Made by a program: the position numbers and the translations under genes. 64,000 bases of DNA from Deltaproteobacteria bacterium (GTDB lineage: Bacteria > Desulfobacterota > Desulfobacteria > Desulfobacterales > Desulfatirhabdiaceae), in assembly GCA_016219185.1 (NCBI GenBank), contig JACRBZ010000074.1, forward strand, positions 102,022 to 166,021, given 5' to 3'. Numbering within the stretch: position 1 is the first letter of the stretch; each line of letters starts with the position of its first letter. Below are positions 7,871-15,431 of the stretch, piece by piece. Under the pieces are notes generated by a model. It worked only from the letters and a program-made list of their open reading frames with translations. It was not told the DNA's origin and did no database searches.

Positions 7871-9844
7871 ATGACCTCCTCTAACGCCATGATTCAGATA
7901 ATCCATGACAATTTCACACTCACCGATAAAGGAGTGATACCGAATATGACCCAAGTACTGAGCGAAACCTGGCTCGCGCGAATTTTTAACATTGTTGATT
8001 ATGCGTTCCAGCCAATCGTCAATATTCATTCCGGCGTTTGTTATGGATATGAAGCGCTGCTACGGAATCATGAAGCGGCAGGCTTTTCATCCATTAATGA
8101 ATTATTTGATACGGCATATAATGATCAGGTTCTGCATGCGGTCGATCTGTATCTTCGCGAAAAGGCTATTACCAAATTTACGCAACTGGAATGGAAGAAT
8201 CAAGTCAAACTGTTTTTCAACCTTGACAATAGGGTCCTGAGCTCAGCGGATTACAAGCCTGGAAACACACTCAATCAGTTGAAATTCTCGAATCTGACTC
8301 AGGATGCGTTCTGTTTTGAAATTTCAGAACGCCACGAACTGTCCCATAATCAGGCGGTCTCGGATGTTCTGAATAATTACCGGTCCCAGGGATTTAAAAT
8401 TGCGGTTGACGACTGCGGTGCCGGATTCGCAGGATTGAAATTGCTGTATTACATCCGACCGGATTTTGTCAAAATAGATCGCTTCTTTATTCAGGATATT
8501 ACCGATGATTTGAACAAACGGATCTTCGTTGCAAGTATGGTCAATCTGGCCCATATCCTGGGCAGCGTCGTCATTGCCGAAGGCGTTGAAACAAAGAAGG
8601 AATATTACAGTTGTCGAAATATCGGATGCGACCTGATTCAAGGCTATCTGGTTCAGCGGCCCACGGTCGATATCGGCCAGCTTCAATTCCGTTACGATCA
8701 TATCATGGCACTGAGCGAAGAGGAACAGCGTAAAGACAAATCCGGCGACAAGAACCTCATCGATATGCAGATGGAATACATCGATCCGGTATTAAGTTGT
8801 TCCAATGTGTTCGATGTGTTTGAAAAATTCAAAACCCGGCAACACCACACATTTTTTCCGGTTGTCAACAATAACAACGAACCGCTGGGCATTATCAGTG
8901 ATAAAAGCTTCAAAGATTATACTTTTTCACGCTTTGGCAGCCAGTTGCTTCAGAATCCGTCAATCGGAAAAAGTCTGAACCGGTTCATCACCCGGTTTCC
9001 GATTACCGATATTCACACACCCGTTGAAAAGATTCTCGAAATCTACACCCAGAATGAAAATATCGAAGGCATCATCATTGTGGACAACCTGAAATACAAG
9101 GGATTTCTGAATGCGCGTTCCCTGTTGAAAGTGCTGAATGAAAAAAATCTGGCCATTGCCCGGGATCAGAATCCCCTGACCAAACTGCCGGGTAACACGC
9201 TGATTCACAAATATGTCTCCGAAGCCATGCTGGAAACCGGCATCCCTCATTATTTGGTGTATTTCGACTTTGACAATTTTAAACCCTATAATGACACGTA
9301 TGGATTCCGCCAGGGAGATCGGGTCATCATGCTTTTTTCGGAAATACTCAAAAGCCGGGCTCAAAATCTCTATGGATTTGCCGGTCACATTGGCGGTGAT
9401 GACTTTTTTATGGGGGTTAAAGACATGGAGCTGAAAAAAGTGTACGCAAAGGTTCAGAAACTGGTCAAACGGTTTAAGAACGATGTGTCCAGTTTCTATG
9501 ATTCGGAAGCCATAGAAAAGGGATGCATTATGGCCAGGGATCGGGAGGGCAGAAAAGTCTGTTTTCCACTGCTGACGGTCAGCGCGGTCATTCTGGAGCT
9601 ACCGGCGCACCGGTCAACGGTTTACTCTGTCGAGGAAATCGGGAAAAAAATGGCGGACAAGAAAAAATCCGCAAAAAACAGCGAAGAAAAAGTATGTGTC
9701 GTTCGGGTGACCGACACGAATGAACTGATCATGATTTCAAATGAATCGTTGATTGGTGGATCTGCTTCAACCGAAACGAGTGGAAATACGATCTTACGCC
9801 CAAAAATTGGTGAACCTGGAACCTCAGGCCAATTTGTTTTTTAA
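7871..9844 (+). CDS. EAL-CBS-GGDEF cyclic-di-GMP signalling protein
   Basis: Cytosolic protein of 657 aa. An EAL phosphodiesterase domain (EAL at about residue 61, FEISERHEL, VDDCGAGFAG, VKIDRFF, AEGVET) keeps all main metal and catalytic residues. It is followed by two CBS repeats (about 285-420) and a GGDEF domain with GGDDF near residue 508. Both activities could be intact. It follows the HprK-like kinase by 18 nt, so it is probably in the GAK operon and links that operon to cyclic-di-GMP. An alternative ATG at 7946 has AAAGGAG about 11 nt upstream. Its 3' end overlaps the convergent roadblock gene. Confidence 0.9.
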   Translation: MTSSNAMIQIIHDNFTLTDKGVIPNMTQVLSETWLARIFNIVDYAFQPIVNIHSGVCYGYEALLRNHEAAGFSSINELFDTAYNDQVLHAVDLYLREKAITKFTQLEWKNQVKLFFNLDNRVLSSADYKPGNTLNQLKFSNLTQDAFCFEISERHELSHNQAVSDVLNNYRSQGFKIAVDDCGAGFAGLKLLYYIRPDFVKIDRFFIQDITDDLNKRIFVASMVNLAHILGSVVIAEGVETKKEYYSCRNIGCDLIQGYLVQRPTVDIGQLQFRYDHIMALSEEEQRKDKSGDKNLIDMQMEYIDPVLSCSNVFDVFEKFKTRQHHTFFPVVNNNNEPLGIISDKSFKDYTFSRFGSQLLQNPSIGKSLNRFITRFPITDIHTPVEKILEIYTQNENIEGIIIVDNLKYKGFLNARSLLKVLNEKNLAIARDQNPLTKLPGNTLIHKYVSEAMLETGIPHYLVYFDFDNFKPYNDTYGFRQGDRVIMLFSEILKSRAQNLYGFAGHIGGDDFFMGVKDMELKKVYAKVQKLVKRFKNDVSSFYDSEAIEKGCIMARDREGRKVCFPLLTVSAVILELPAHRSTVYSVEEIGKKMADKKKSAKNSEEKVCVVRVTDTNELIMISNESLIGGSASTETSGNTILRPKIGEPGTSGQFVF

Positions 9845-10282
9845 AAAAGTCAAATAACGCTGCTCCGTGATATTTGTTGACTCTTTAATCAGTTTGTTTT
9901 TTAAAAAAGTCAAATAGCGTTGTTCGGTGGAAAATTCCTTGCCCAGTTCGTTCTTTATCTCCTCGGTCAGCACGGAAATGGTCGTAGAAACAAGTGAAAG
10001 GTTTGTCCACAATTGACAAACCGTCAGCAGAAGCGTTTCCTTCTCCATAAACATAGCTATAACGATAAATGCATCATACCATAACGTTAGCGTCTGAATT
10101 TCCATCTCCACCGTACTAACGCCCATTTCGAACAGTCGTGTTACACGATTTGCGATGCCTTCCACCTTGGCATCGGTAAAAGTAGACGGCAGTCCGGGAC
10201 AGAGTTGGCCGTATTTTTTGTTAAAAAGGCATGAACCGATAACTCCGGGTAAAATGGCTATTTCATCAAGAACATCTTTCAT
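9824..10282 (-). CDS. Roadblock/LC7-like protein with duplicated C-terminal tail
   Basis: Small cytosolic protein of 152 aa. The N-terminal 110 residues resemble the roadblock/LC7 fold (MKDVLDEIAILPGVIGSCLF, then alternating strands and helices); such proteins usually partner small GTPases or kinases. The C-terminus carries the same 13-residue segment twice (TEQRYLTFLKNKL). The copies lie 60 bp apart in the DNA and differ mostly at silent positions. A two-repeat PhoB-like box lies upstream on this strand. The last 21 nt overlap the convergent EAL/GGDEF gene. The roadblock assignment is by sequence feel and is moderate. Confidence 0.72.
   Translation of the reverse strand: MKDVLDEIAILPGVIGSCLFNKKYGQLCPGLPSTFTDAKVEGIANRVTRLFEMGVSTVEMEIQTLTLWYDAFIVIAMFMEKETLLLTVCQLWTNLSLVSTTISVLTEEIKNELGKEFSTEQRYLTFLKNKLIKESTNITEQRYLTFLKNKLA
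9833..9929. repeat. Direct repeat, two copies offset by 60 bp
   Basis: The 37-nt stretches at 9833-9869 and 9893-9929 match except for six positions, with 24 identical bases in a row that include a TTTTTTAAAAAA palindrome. Read on the minus strand both copies encode TEQRYLTFLKNKL, the duplicated tail of the roadblock-like protein. The first copy also holds the stop of the EAL/GGDEF gene. Confidence 0.85.
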
Positions 10283-10428
10283 GGTTACACTCCTGGCTCG
10301 TTGGCTGTCCCCAAATGAAGGGGAAAACCAGTGTGGGTATAAAATAAATTACAGTAAGGAGAGGTATTTTGAATTACCTCGGGATTTTGAATTTTTTTGG
10401 ACGGTGAAGCTACCCGTGAAATGTTCAG

Positions 10429-10459
10429 ATAATATCAAGGCATTGTTAGAATTTGATTA
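10429..10459 (-). promoter_or_regulatory. Putative PhoB box and -10 for the roadblock gene
   Basis: Minus-strand TAAT (10459-10456) and TAAC (10448-10445) are 11 bp apart. A -10-like TATTAT (10434-10429) begins 14 nt after the last core. There are only two repeats, as at pstS. About 145 bp of leader separate it from the start codon. Confidence 0.55.
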
Positions 10460-10470
10460 AAATGCAGTGC

Positions 10471-11004
10471 TCAACGCCTCTCATGGTGACAGGAGTTTTT
10501 CTTCGATTTAATCTGAGCGTGTTTTTTTCGGCAGGATTCGAGATCGTATTGGTGAAAGGAATCCCTGAATTCAGCGATGAGCTGAAGAAACGCCGGATAC
10601 TGGGCGTCCCCATGTCCGGGGAAGGCGGTCATCACTTCCGCGTTCCGGCAAAAAGAAGCCATTTCCAGGTTGGACGGCAGTCCACCATTTTTCAATCGAT
10701 CCCCAATCGCTTTAAAACTTTTTTCCAATGTCTTGAATTCCGGCATTTCCGTAGCGATCGGACCGACATCCCCCGGTTCAGTCAGAATCTTCTCGTCACC
10801 TTCATATCTGACGTTGCACTTCACATACGGTCGACCAAATTCCTTTTTAATGCTGAGTTTCAGTTTCTTGAGTCTGGAAAAATCGATTGAATATTTTACC
10901 ATCGCATCCGCCTTGGTCTTGGTGCCGTCCACGATATACTGCAACAGTGCTGTGGCGTCCTCTCCATATGCGATGATTTCTTCTTTCTTTCCCTGTTTTG
11001 TCAT
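10471..11004 (-). CDS. XXXCH-type GAK-associated protein
   Basis: Soluble protein of 177 aa. The middle segment (FSRLKKLKLSIKKEFGRPYV) and the Cys/His-rich C-terminus (LESCRKKH, then NSCHHE) resemble the XXXCH domain family that co-occurs with GAK systems. This is from memory of the family and is moderate. The start at 11004 is chosen because GGAGG lies 6-7 nt upstream; an upstream ATG at 11070 lacks a site and would sit at the promoter. It is divergent from arsC, and both have PhoB-like boxes. No catalytic motif is visible. Confidence 0.7.
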   Translation of the reverse strand: MTKQGKKEEIIAYGEDATALLQYIVDGTKTKADAMVKYSIDFSRLKKLKLSIKKEFGRPYVKCNVRYEGDEKILTEPGDVGPIATEMPEFKTLEKSFKAIGDRLKNGGLPSNLEMASFCRNAEVMTAFPGHGDAQYPAFLQLIAEFRDSFHQYDLESCRKKHAQIKSKKNSCHHERR

Positions 11005-11070
11005 CAGAAACCTCCAATAATCGGATAAACGATCGTGATGTGCCGGATTCGCCCTAGACAATGAAATCAC

Positions 11071-11112
11071 ATTGTAAGCCGGAATTGTTAGAAGCGAATT
11101 AATATCCGATTA
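11071..11112 (-). promoter_or_regulatory. Putative PhoB box and -10 for the XXXCH-type gene
   Basis: Minus-strand TAAT (11112-11109), TAAT (11101-11098) and TAAC (11090-11087) are 11 bp apart. TACAAT (11076-11071) begins 14 nt after the last core. It forms a divergent pair with the arsC box about 70 bp away. Confidence 0.6.
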
Positions 11113-11182
11113 GAAATTTATGAAACTCCAGGATGCATTCACAACCGTTTTTAGGATTTGATGTGTATCCCACGCACATTTC

Positions 11183-11224
11183 TAATGAAAATCTAACACC
11201 AATCTAATTTTTCAATATTAGGAT
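11183..11224 (+). promoter_or_regulatory. Putative PhoB box and -10 for arsC
   Basis: Three tandem 11-mers beginning TCTAAT, TCTAAC and TCTAAT run from 11181 to 11213 (cores at 11183, 11194 and 11205). TAGGAT (11219-11224) begins 14 nt after the last core. This is the cleanest copy of the motif in the window. Confidence 0.65.
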
Positions 11225-11297
11225 ACATTTTCTTGTCCCGGTCGAGGCCTCTTTTTTATAAAACCATGGTGTCATTGAAACAAATGGAGGAAACATA

Positions 11298-11729
11298 ATG
11301 AAAAAAAGAGTTTTATTTATTTGTGAGCACAACAGTGCCCGCAGTCAGATAGCGGCGGCATACCTGCGAAAGTATGGCAGCGAAGACTATGATGTTGAAA
11401 GTGCCGGTCTGGAGCCAACAGAATTGAATCCGCTGGCTGTTGCGGTCATGAAAGAGGCGGGAATCGATATCAGCGATCAGAAACCGCAAAGCGTGTTTGA
11501 TTTGTTTCGACAGGGGAAACTGTATCAAACCATCATCACGGTTTGTCAGCCGGCAGCGGACCAATGCCCTATTTTCCCGGGTGTTGCCAAAAGGCTGCAC
11601 TGGCCGTTCGATGATCCTGCCCAGTTTACCGGAACCTGGGAGCAGAACCTGTCCAAAACACGACAGGTTCGCGACAGGATTGAGATCACCGTCAAAGAAT
11701 GGATATCTGAAAACCGGATACCGGGATGA
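11298..11729 (+). CDS. arsC: Thioredoxin-coupled arsenate reductase (low-MW phosphatase fold)
   Basis: Cytosolic protein of 143 aa that would reduce arsenate to arsenite. The P-loop CEHNSARSQ carries the nucleophile Cys9. The two resolving Cys of the thioredoxin-dependent class are present as Cys83 and Cys90 (TVCQPAADQCPIFPG), with the family's seven-residue spacing, and WPFDDP supplies the general-acid Asp. A GGAGGAAA site precedes the ATG. It stands alone with no arsR or arsB nearby. Its PhoB-like promoter suggests a role when phosphate transporters are induced and arsenate enters by mistake. Confidence 0.9.
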   Translation: MKKRVLFICEHNSARSQIAAAYLRKYGSEDYDVESAGLEPTELNPLAVAVMKEAGIDISDQKPQSVFDLFRQGKLYQTIITVCQPAADQCPIFPGVAKRLHWPFDDPAQFTGTWEQNLSKTRQVRDRIEITVKEWISENRIPG

Positions 11730-11808
11730 CCGGATCAGGGGAACACGGAGGCTATTTTTTTGAACGCCTGCCGATAACCGATACTTATCCAGCGAGCAAT
11801 AAACATAA

Positions 11809-12207
11809 ATGAATCTGCGCCACAAACGATTTTTCAGATACATGGCTGTCGGCGGTTCAACGTTTCTGTTTGATCTGTCACTGCTGTGGATTCAGATCGA
11901 GAAGTTTCACGTTTATTATCTTCACGCTGCGGCATCAAGTTTTCTGTTCGCCGTGTCCGTGAACTATTTTTTAAGCAGAAGGTGGGTTTTTAAGGGTTCG
12001 CAACGAAGACTTGCTTCAGGGTATCTGTATTTTCTCAAAACGGCTGTTTCAGGAGCCTTGATGACAGGCTTTTTAATGTGGATATTCTGCGCCACCACAA
12101 ACGAACCCTATCTGCTGGTCCGCATCATCATAGCCGGCATCATTGGAGCGGGGAATTACCTGTTTAATCTCTATCTGAATTTCAAGGTTGCCGGACAAGA
12201 GCTGTGA
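11809..12207 (+). CDS. GtrA family membrane protein
   Basis: Small polytopic inner-membrane protein of 132 aa with four predicted helices. It has the GtrA-family opening FFRYMAVGGSTFLFDLSLLW, the central NYFLSRRWVFKGS and the terminal NYLFNLYLNFKV. GtrA proteins are thought to help move polyprenyl-linked sugars for cell-envelope glycosylation. No glycosyltransferase partner adjoins it; the nearest in the window is at 54.7 kb. It lies 79 nt after arsC with no clear promoter of its own, so it may be co-transcribed. Confidence 0.82.
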   Translation: MNLRHKRFFRYMAVGGSTFLFDLSLLWIQIEKFHVYYLHAAASSFLFAVSVNYFLSRRWVFKGSQRRLASGYLYFLKTAVSGALMTGFLMWIFCATTNEPYLLVRIIIAGIIGAGNYLFNLYLNFKVAGQEL

Positions 12208-12285
12208 ATCCGGAACCGGCTCAAGCACATCGGGATTGAAACAATTCATATTTCAAAACTTGACCCCGCCACGCCCAGCCGCTTT

Positions 12286-12338
12286 TAACAGAAAAACAAC
12301 TTATTATTAACACCCTCCTAACAATCATGGACTAACAT
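12286..12338 (+). promoter_or_regulatory. Putative PhoB box and -10 for the C-P lyase operon
   Basis: TAAC cores stand at 12286, 12308 and 12319, spacings of 22 and 11 bp. TAACAT (12333-12338) begins 14 nt after the last core and so fits the -10 position seen at the other boxes rather than being a fourth repeat. The leader to the first gene is about 190 nt. Confidence 0.6.
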
Positions 12339-12356
12339 GTTGAGTTGACTCGAAGC

Positions 12357-12497
12357 GTGTCGATTTTTAAGGCGCTCATGCCTGAAGTGCGGGGACTCCG
12401 GACCCTGCAGGTCGTTCCACTTTTTGCTGTTCGGGATCGGTTTGATGATATTTTAAATATTGTGAAATACGGATGCGCCTGGATACTGGTCGTATGA
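12357..12497 (+). other. Possible small ORF or gene remnant in the phn leader
   Basis: A 46-codon GTG-initiated reading frame lies between the phn promoter and phnC::phnE. The translation (ending NIVKYGCAWILVV) has a protein-like composition but no family I recognise, and no good ribosome site precedes it. It could be a leader peptide, a remnant of a deleted gene, or chance. The rest of the 12208-12529 stretch holds only the promoter. Confidence 0.2.
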
Positions 12498-12529
12498 CAG
12501 TCAATTCTGAATGATAGCGGAGGAAAAAC

Positions 12530-13795
12530 ATGGGGCATATTCAAGCTGAAAATCTGACGTTGGGTTATAGCCGCAAAGAGGTTGTTCAGGGCATTGATCT
12601 GATCATCCGGAAAGGAGAATTCTTGAGCATTATCGGGCCGTCCGGTGTCGGTAAATCGACTCTCCTGATGGGGCTTAACGCGACCACTTCCATCCTCGGC
12701 GGACGTCTGAATGTCCTGGGACGCAATTTGGGTACGATCCGATACAATGAGCTGAAAGCACTTCGCGCCAAGATCGGAGTGATCTTCCAGGGGTTCAATC
12801 TGGTATCCAGACTCAGTGTCTTCGACAACATCGCCAGTGGCATGTTGCACCGCAAGCCGCTATTTTCAGCACTGTTCAAGCATTACAGCAACCAGGAGTA
12901 TGAAGAGATCTTCGAGTACATGAAGGTCGTCGGCATTGAGCAGGAAGCCCTCAGCCGCTGCGACAGGCTTTCGGGCGGCCAGAAACAGCGGGTGGCCATT
13001 GCCCGGGCCATCGCTCAGCGGCCTGAGATTATCCTGGCCGATGAGCCGATCTCCTCGCTTGATCCGGTCAGTGCCCGCAGCGTATTGGAAACCCTCAAAA
13101 ATGCCAATGAGAAATACGGCATCACCGTGGTATCCAACCTGCATCAGCTTGACTATGTTTTAAAATATCTTCTTTCCATGATGGAAACAGTGCAGATGGC
13201 CGTTCTGGCGCTGATCCTCTCGGTGACGATTGCCTTTCCGGCCTCATTATTTGCCTCCAGGAACACGCTCAACATCATCATTCCCGGAAATCACAGGCTG
13301 GCCCGGTTCCTGAAGAACGGGATCTACACCGCCGTGCGATTTTTCGCCAATCTCAGCCGGTCCATCAACGAGATCATCTGGGCCCTGCTCTTTGTCTCGG
13401 CTGTGGGTCTTGGCCCGATGCCCGGCATCCTTGCCCTTGGCATTCATACATCCGGAGTTCTGATCAAGCTTTTTTCAGAGGGGATTGAGACGGTCCAGCA
13501 GGAGCCGATCGATGCCCTGGCAGCCACCGGCGCCGGTTTCATCAAGGTGATATGCTACGCAGTGATTCCCCAGATCACCCCGTTTTTTGTTTCCATGACC
13601 CTTTATCGACTGGAGTCGGATGTCCGCTCCGCCACGATTCTGGGGTTTACGGGCGCCGGCGGCATCGGAATATTCCTTTTTGATAAACTGAGGGGTTACG
13701 AAAACCATGACGTCACGACGATCCTGATCATCATCGTGATTACCGTGGCCGTTATTGACCGGATCAGCGCAGCCATCAGGACCCGCTATACCTGA
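12530..13795 (+). CDS. phnC-phnE: Fused phosphonate transporter: PhnC ATPase joined to PhnE permease
   Basis: One frame of 421 aa. Residues 1 to about 212 are PhnC up to the NLHQLDY segment: Walker A GPSGVGKST (36-44), signature LSGGQKQR, Walker B IILADEP. From about residue 214 it is PhnE without its first helix (METVQMAVLALILSVTIAFP, then the permease loop ALAATGAGFIKVICYAVIPQ). The PhnC C-terminus, any phnD and the PhnE N-terminus are missing, with the join at about 13160-13180. The substrate-binding protein PhnD is not found elsewhere in the window. It heads the C-P lyase operon under a PhoB-like box. Whether it still transports is doubtful. Confidence 0.85.
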   Translation: MGHIQAENLTLGYSRKEVVQGIDLIIRKGEFLSIIGPSGVGKSTLLMGLNATTSILGGRLNVLGRNLGTIRYNELKALRAKIGVIFQGFNLVSRLSVFDNIASGMLHRKPLFSALFKHYSNQEYEEIFEYMKVVGIEQEALSRCDRLSGGQKQRVAIARAIAQRPEIILADEPISSLDPVSARSVLETLKNANEKYGITVVSNLHQLDYVLKYLLSMMETVQMAVLALILSVTIAFPASLFASRNTLNIIIPGNHRLARFLKNGIYTAVRFFANLSRSINEIIWALLFVSAVGLGPMPGILALGIHTSGVLIKLFSEGIETVQQEPIDALAATGAGFIKVICYAVIPQITPFFVSMTLYRLESDVRSATILGFTGAGGIGIFLFDKLRGYENHDVTTILIIIVITVAVIDRISAAIRTRYT

Positions 13796-13861
13796 TCCCG
13801 AGATTATCACAGACGAATCGCCCGTCTATTCAGGCAATTGTGATGGGAAAGTAGGGGTGAA

Positions 13862-14983
13862 ATGCAACTTGAAAAAGGAAGAAAAACGGTCATTCTGATG
13901 CTGGATGGGTTCGGGATCGATTATTTCCGGGCTTCAGACATGCCGGTGCTGAAAAAAATGGCACAAGACGGCTTTTTCTGGGAGGGCAAGGCGGTTTTCC
14001 CCACCCTGACAAATGCGAACAACATTTCCATTGTCTGCGGTTCTTTCCCGCAAACGCATGGGGTGACCACGAACTGCTATCTGGACCCGATAACCGGAAA
14101 GCCCGCGTTTCTTGAAGATCCCGGCTTTCTCAAGAGCCCGACACTGTTTGAAATGGCTGCGAGACAGGGAATCCGTTCGGCGCTGGTAACCAGTAAGTCA
14201 AAAACCATTCGCATCCTGGGCGGTTCGGTGGATGCGGGTCTATCCGCGCAGGATGCGGATCTCGAAACAATCCGGGATTTCGGCGGCCCACCCGATATTT
14301 ATTCCATTGAGGTAAACGAGTGGATCATGCGGTCCGGCATGAAAATTCTCCGGAACAGGCCGGATATCGATATTCTGTATATCCATACGACCGATTACCC
14401 GATGCACATGTGGGCGCCGGAGGATGAACGCTCGCTTGACCACCTGTCGAGACTGGACCGACTGATCGGCGAAATGGCGGATAAATACCCGGAGGCCGCT
14501 TTCCTGGTGACTGCGGACCATGGGATGTATCCCAAGAAGGAATGCCTGGACCTGGAGAAGATCCTTCGAGCGGTGGGCTTTCCGATTCGGGCGGCGATAT
14601 CCCCGGTTGCGGACCGGCTGGTAAAACATCATGGCGGGCACGGTGGCGTTTCCTACATTTATCTCCATGATCGGTCCCGACGGGATGAGATTCTATATTT
14701 TCTGTCCGGGCTGAGGGGCGTGGATAATGCCCTTCCTTCCGAGGATGCGGCAATATGTTACCGTTTGGACAGGGACCGAATCGGCGATATCGTGGTGGGG
14801 GCGGACCCGGAGACTGTTTTCGGAACAATTGAAAGCGAAAGGAAGGATCTGCATGACGGCTACCGGAACCATGGTTCCCGTTTCGAGCAGTCCGTTCCGC
14901 TCATTGCCTGGAATGCCCGGCTGGGGGAGACGGACAGTATTCAATATAACCTGGACCTGACACGGGCGCTTTTTTTTGAATAA
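13862..14983 (+). CDS. Phosphonoacetate hydrolase-like alkaline-phosphatase-superfamily enzyme
   Basis: Protein of 373 aa in the alkaline phosphatase superfamily, closest in motifs to phosphonoacetate hydrolase (PhnA), which cleaves phosphonoacetate to acetate and phosphate. The metal Asp lies in MLDGFG, the nucleophile Thr in FPTLTNANNISIVCG, and further metal ligands in HTTDYPMH, TADHGM and the HHGGHGG segment. The TNANNISIVCG signature resembles PhnA rather than nucleotide pyrophosphatases, but substrate choice cannot be fixed from sequence. It lies between the transporter fusion and phnG. With phnW and the pbfA-like gene nearby it could finish aminoethylphosphonate breakdown, though no phosphonoacetaldehyde dehydrogenase (PhnY) is in the window. 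Confidence 0.75.
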   Translation: MQLEKGRKTVILMLDGFGIDYFRASDMPVLKKMAQDGFFWEGKAVFPTLTNANNISIVCGSFPQTHGVTTNCYLDPITGKPAFLEDPGFLKSPTLFEMAARQGIRSALVTSKSKTIRILGGSVDAGLSAQDADLETIRDFGGPPDIYSIEVNEWIMRSGMKILRNRPDIDILYIHTTDYPMHMWAPEDERSLDHLSRLDRLIGEMADKYPEAAFLVTADHGMYPKKECLDLEKILRAVGFPIRAAISPVADRLVKHHGGHGGVSYIYLHDRSRRDEILYFLSGLRGVDNALPSEDAAICYRLDRDRIGDIVVGADPETVFGTIESERKDLHDGYRNHGSRFEQSVPLIAWNARLGETDSIQYNLDLTRALFFE

Positions 14984-15003
14984 GTATTTGGAGGATGAAC
15001 AAG

Positions 15004-15429
15004 ATGAGCCGTGCTGATTTGACAGTCCTGATAAACACCATGGATGAGCAGAAGGTGGAGAATGTACTGGCATTGTTTGCCGATGTGGAGCTTACGGTCA
15101 GTCGTCCGCCTGGCTCCGGACTGGTGATGCTGACCGTAAAAGACAGTTTTGAAACCGATTTCCACCTGGGAGAAGTTCTGGTTACCGAGGCGCGTGTCAT
15201 CTTTCGAGGTTGTGAGGGATTCGGCATGGTCTCGGGAGAAGCGCCCCGAAGAGCTTTGGCGCGGGCTGCGGCAGATGCTGTGTTTCGTTGCCCGGAGCCA
15301 ACCGAGGTTCACGATAATTTGATGGCTTGTCTTGAGCAGGAAGAATTGATGCGGAAAAACCGGCTGGCGGCAGATGCCGCTCTGGTAGCCGCCACAAAGG
15401 TAAATTTTGATCTGATGCCGGGAGCCTGA
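15004..15429 (+). CDS. phnG: C-P lyase subunit PhnG
   Basis: Subunit of the C-P lyase core complex (PhnGHIJ) and, with PhnI, PhnH and PhnL, part of forming ribose-1-phosphonate triphosphate from ATP and a phosphonate. About 141 aa. The family block DSFETDFHLGEVLVTEARV and the later GYGM-like segment (GFGMVSGEAPRRALARAAAD) are clear. The ATG at 15004 is preferred because GGAG (14990-14993) is 10 nt upstream. The ATG at 14995 lies almost on the ribosome site. phnH follows after 2 nt. Confidence 0.93.
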   Translation: MSRADLTVLINTMDEQKVENVLALFADVELTVSRPPGSGLVMLTVKDSFETDFHLGEVLVTEARVIFRGCEGFGMVSGEAPRRALARAAADAVFRCPEPTEVHDNLMACLEQEELMRKNRLAADAALVAATKVNFDLMPGA

Positions 15430-15431
15430 CC

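Noticed and set aside
9837..9908. TTTTTTAAAAAA palindromes as a bidirectional terminator
   Set aside because: They have no GC stem and are part of coding repeats; a terminator role is not supported.
12333..12338. Third or fourth Pho repeat (TAAC) before phn
   Set aside because: Its 14-bp spacing breaks the 11-bp rule and matches the -10 position at the other boxes, so it is read as the -10 element TAACAT.
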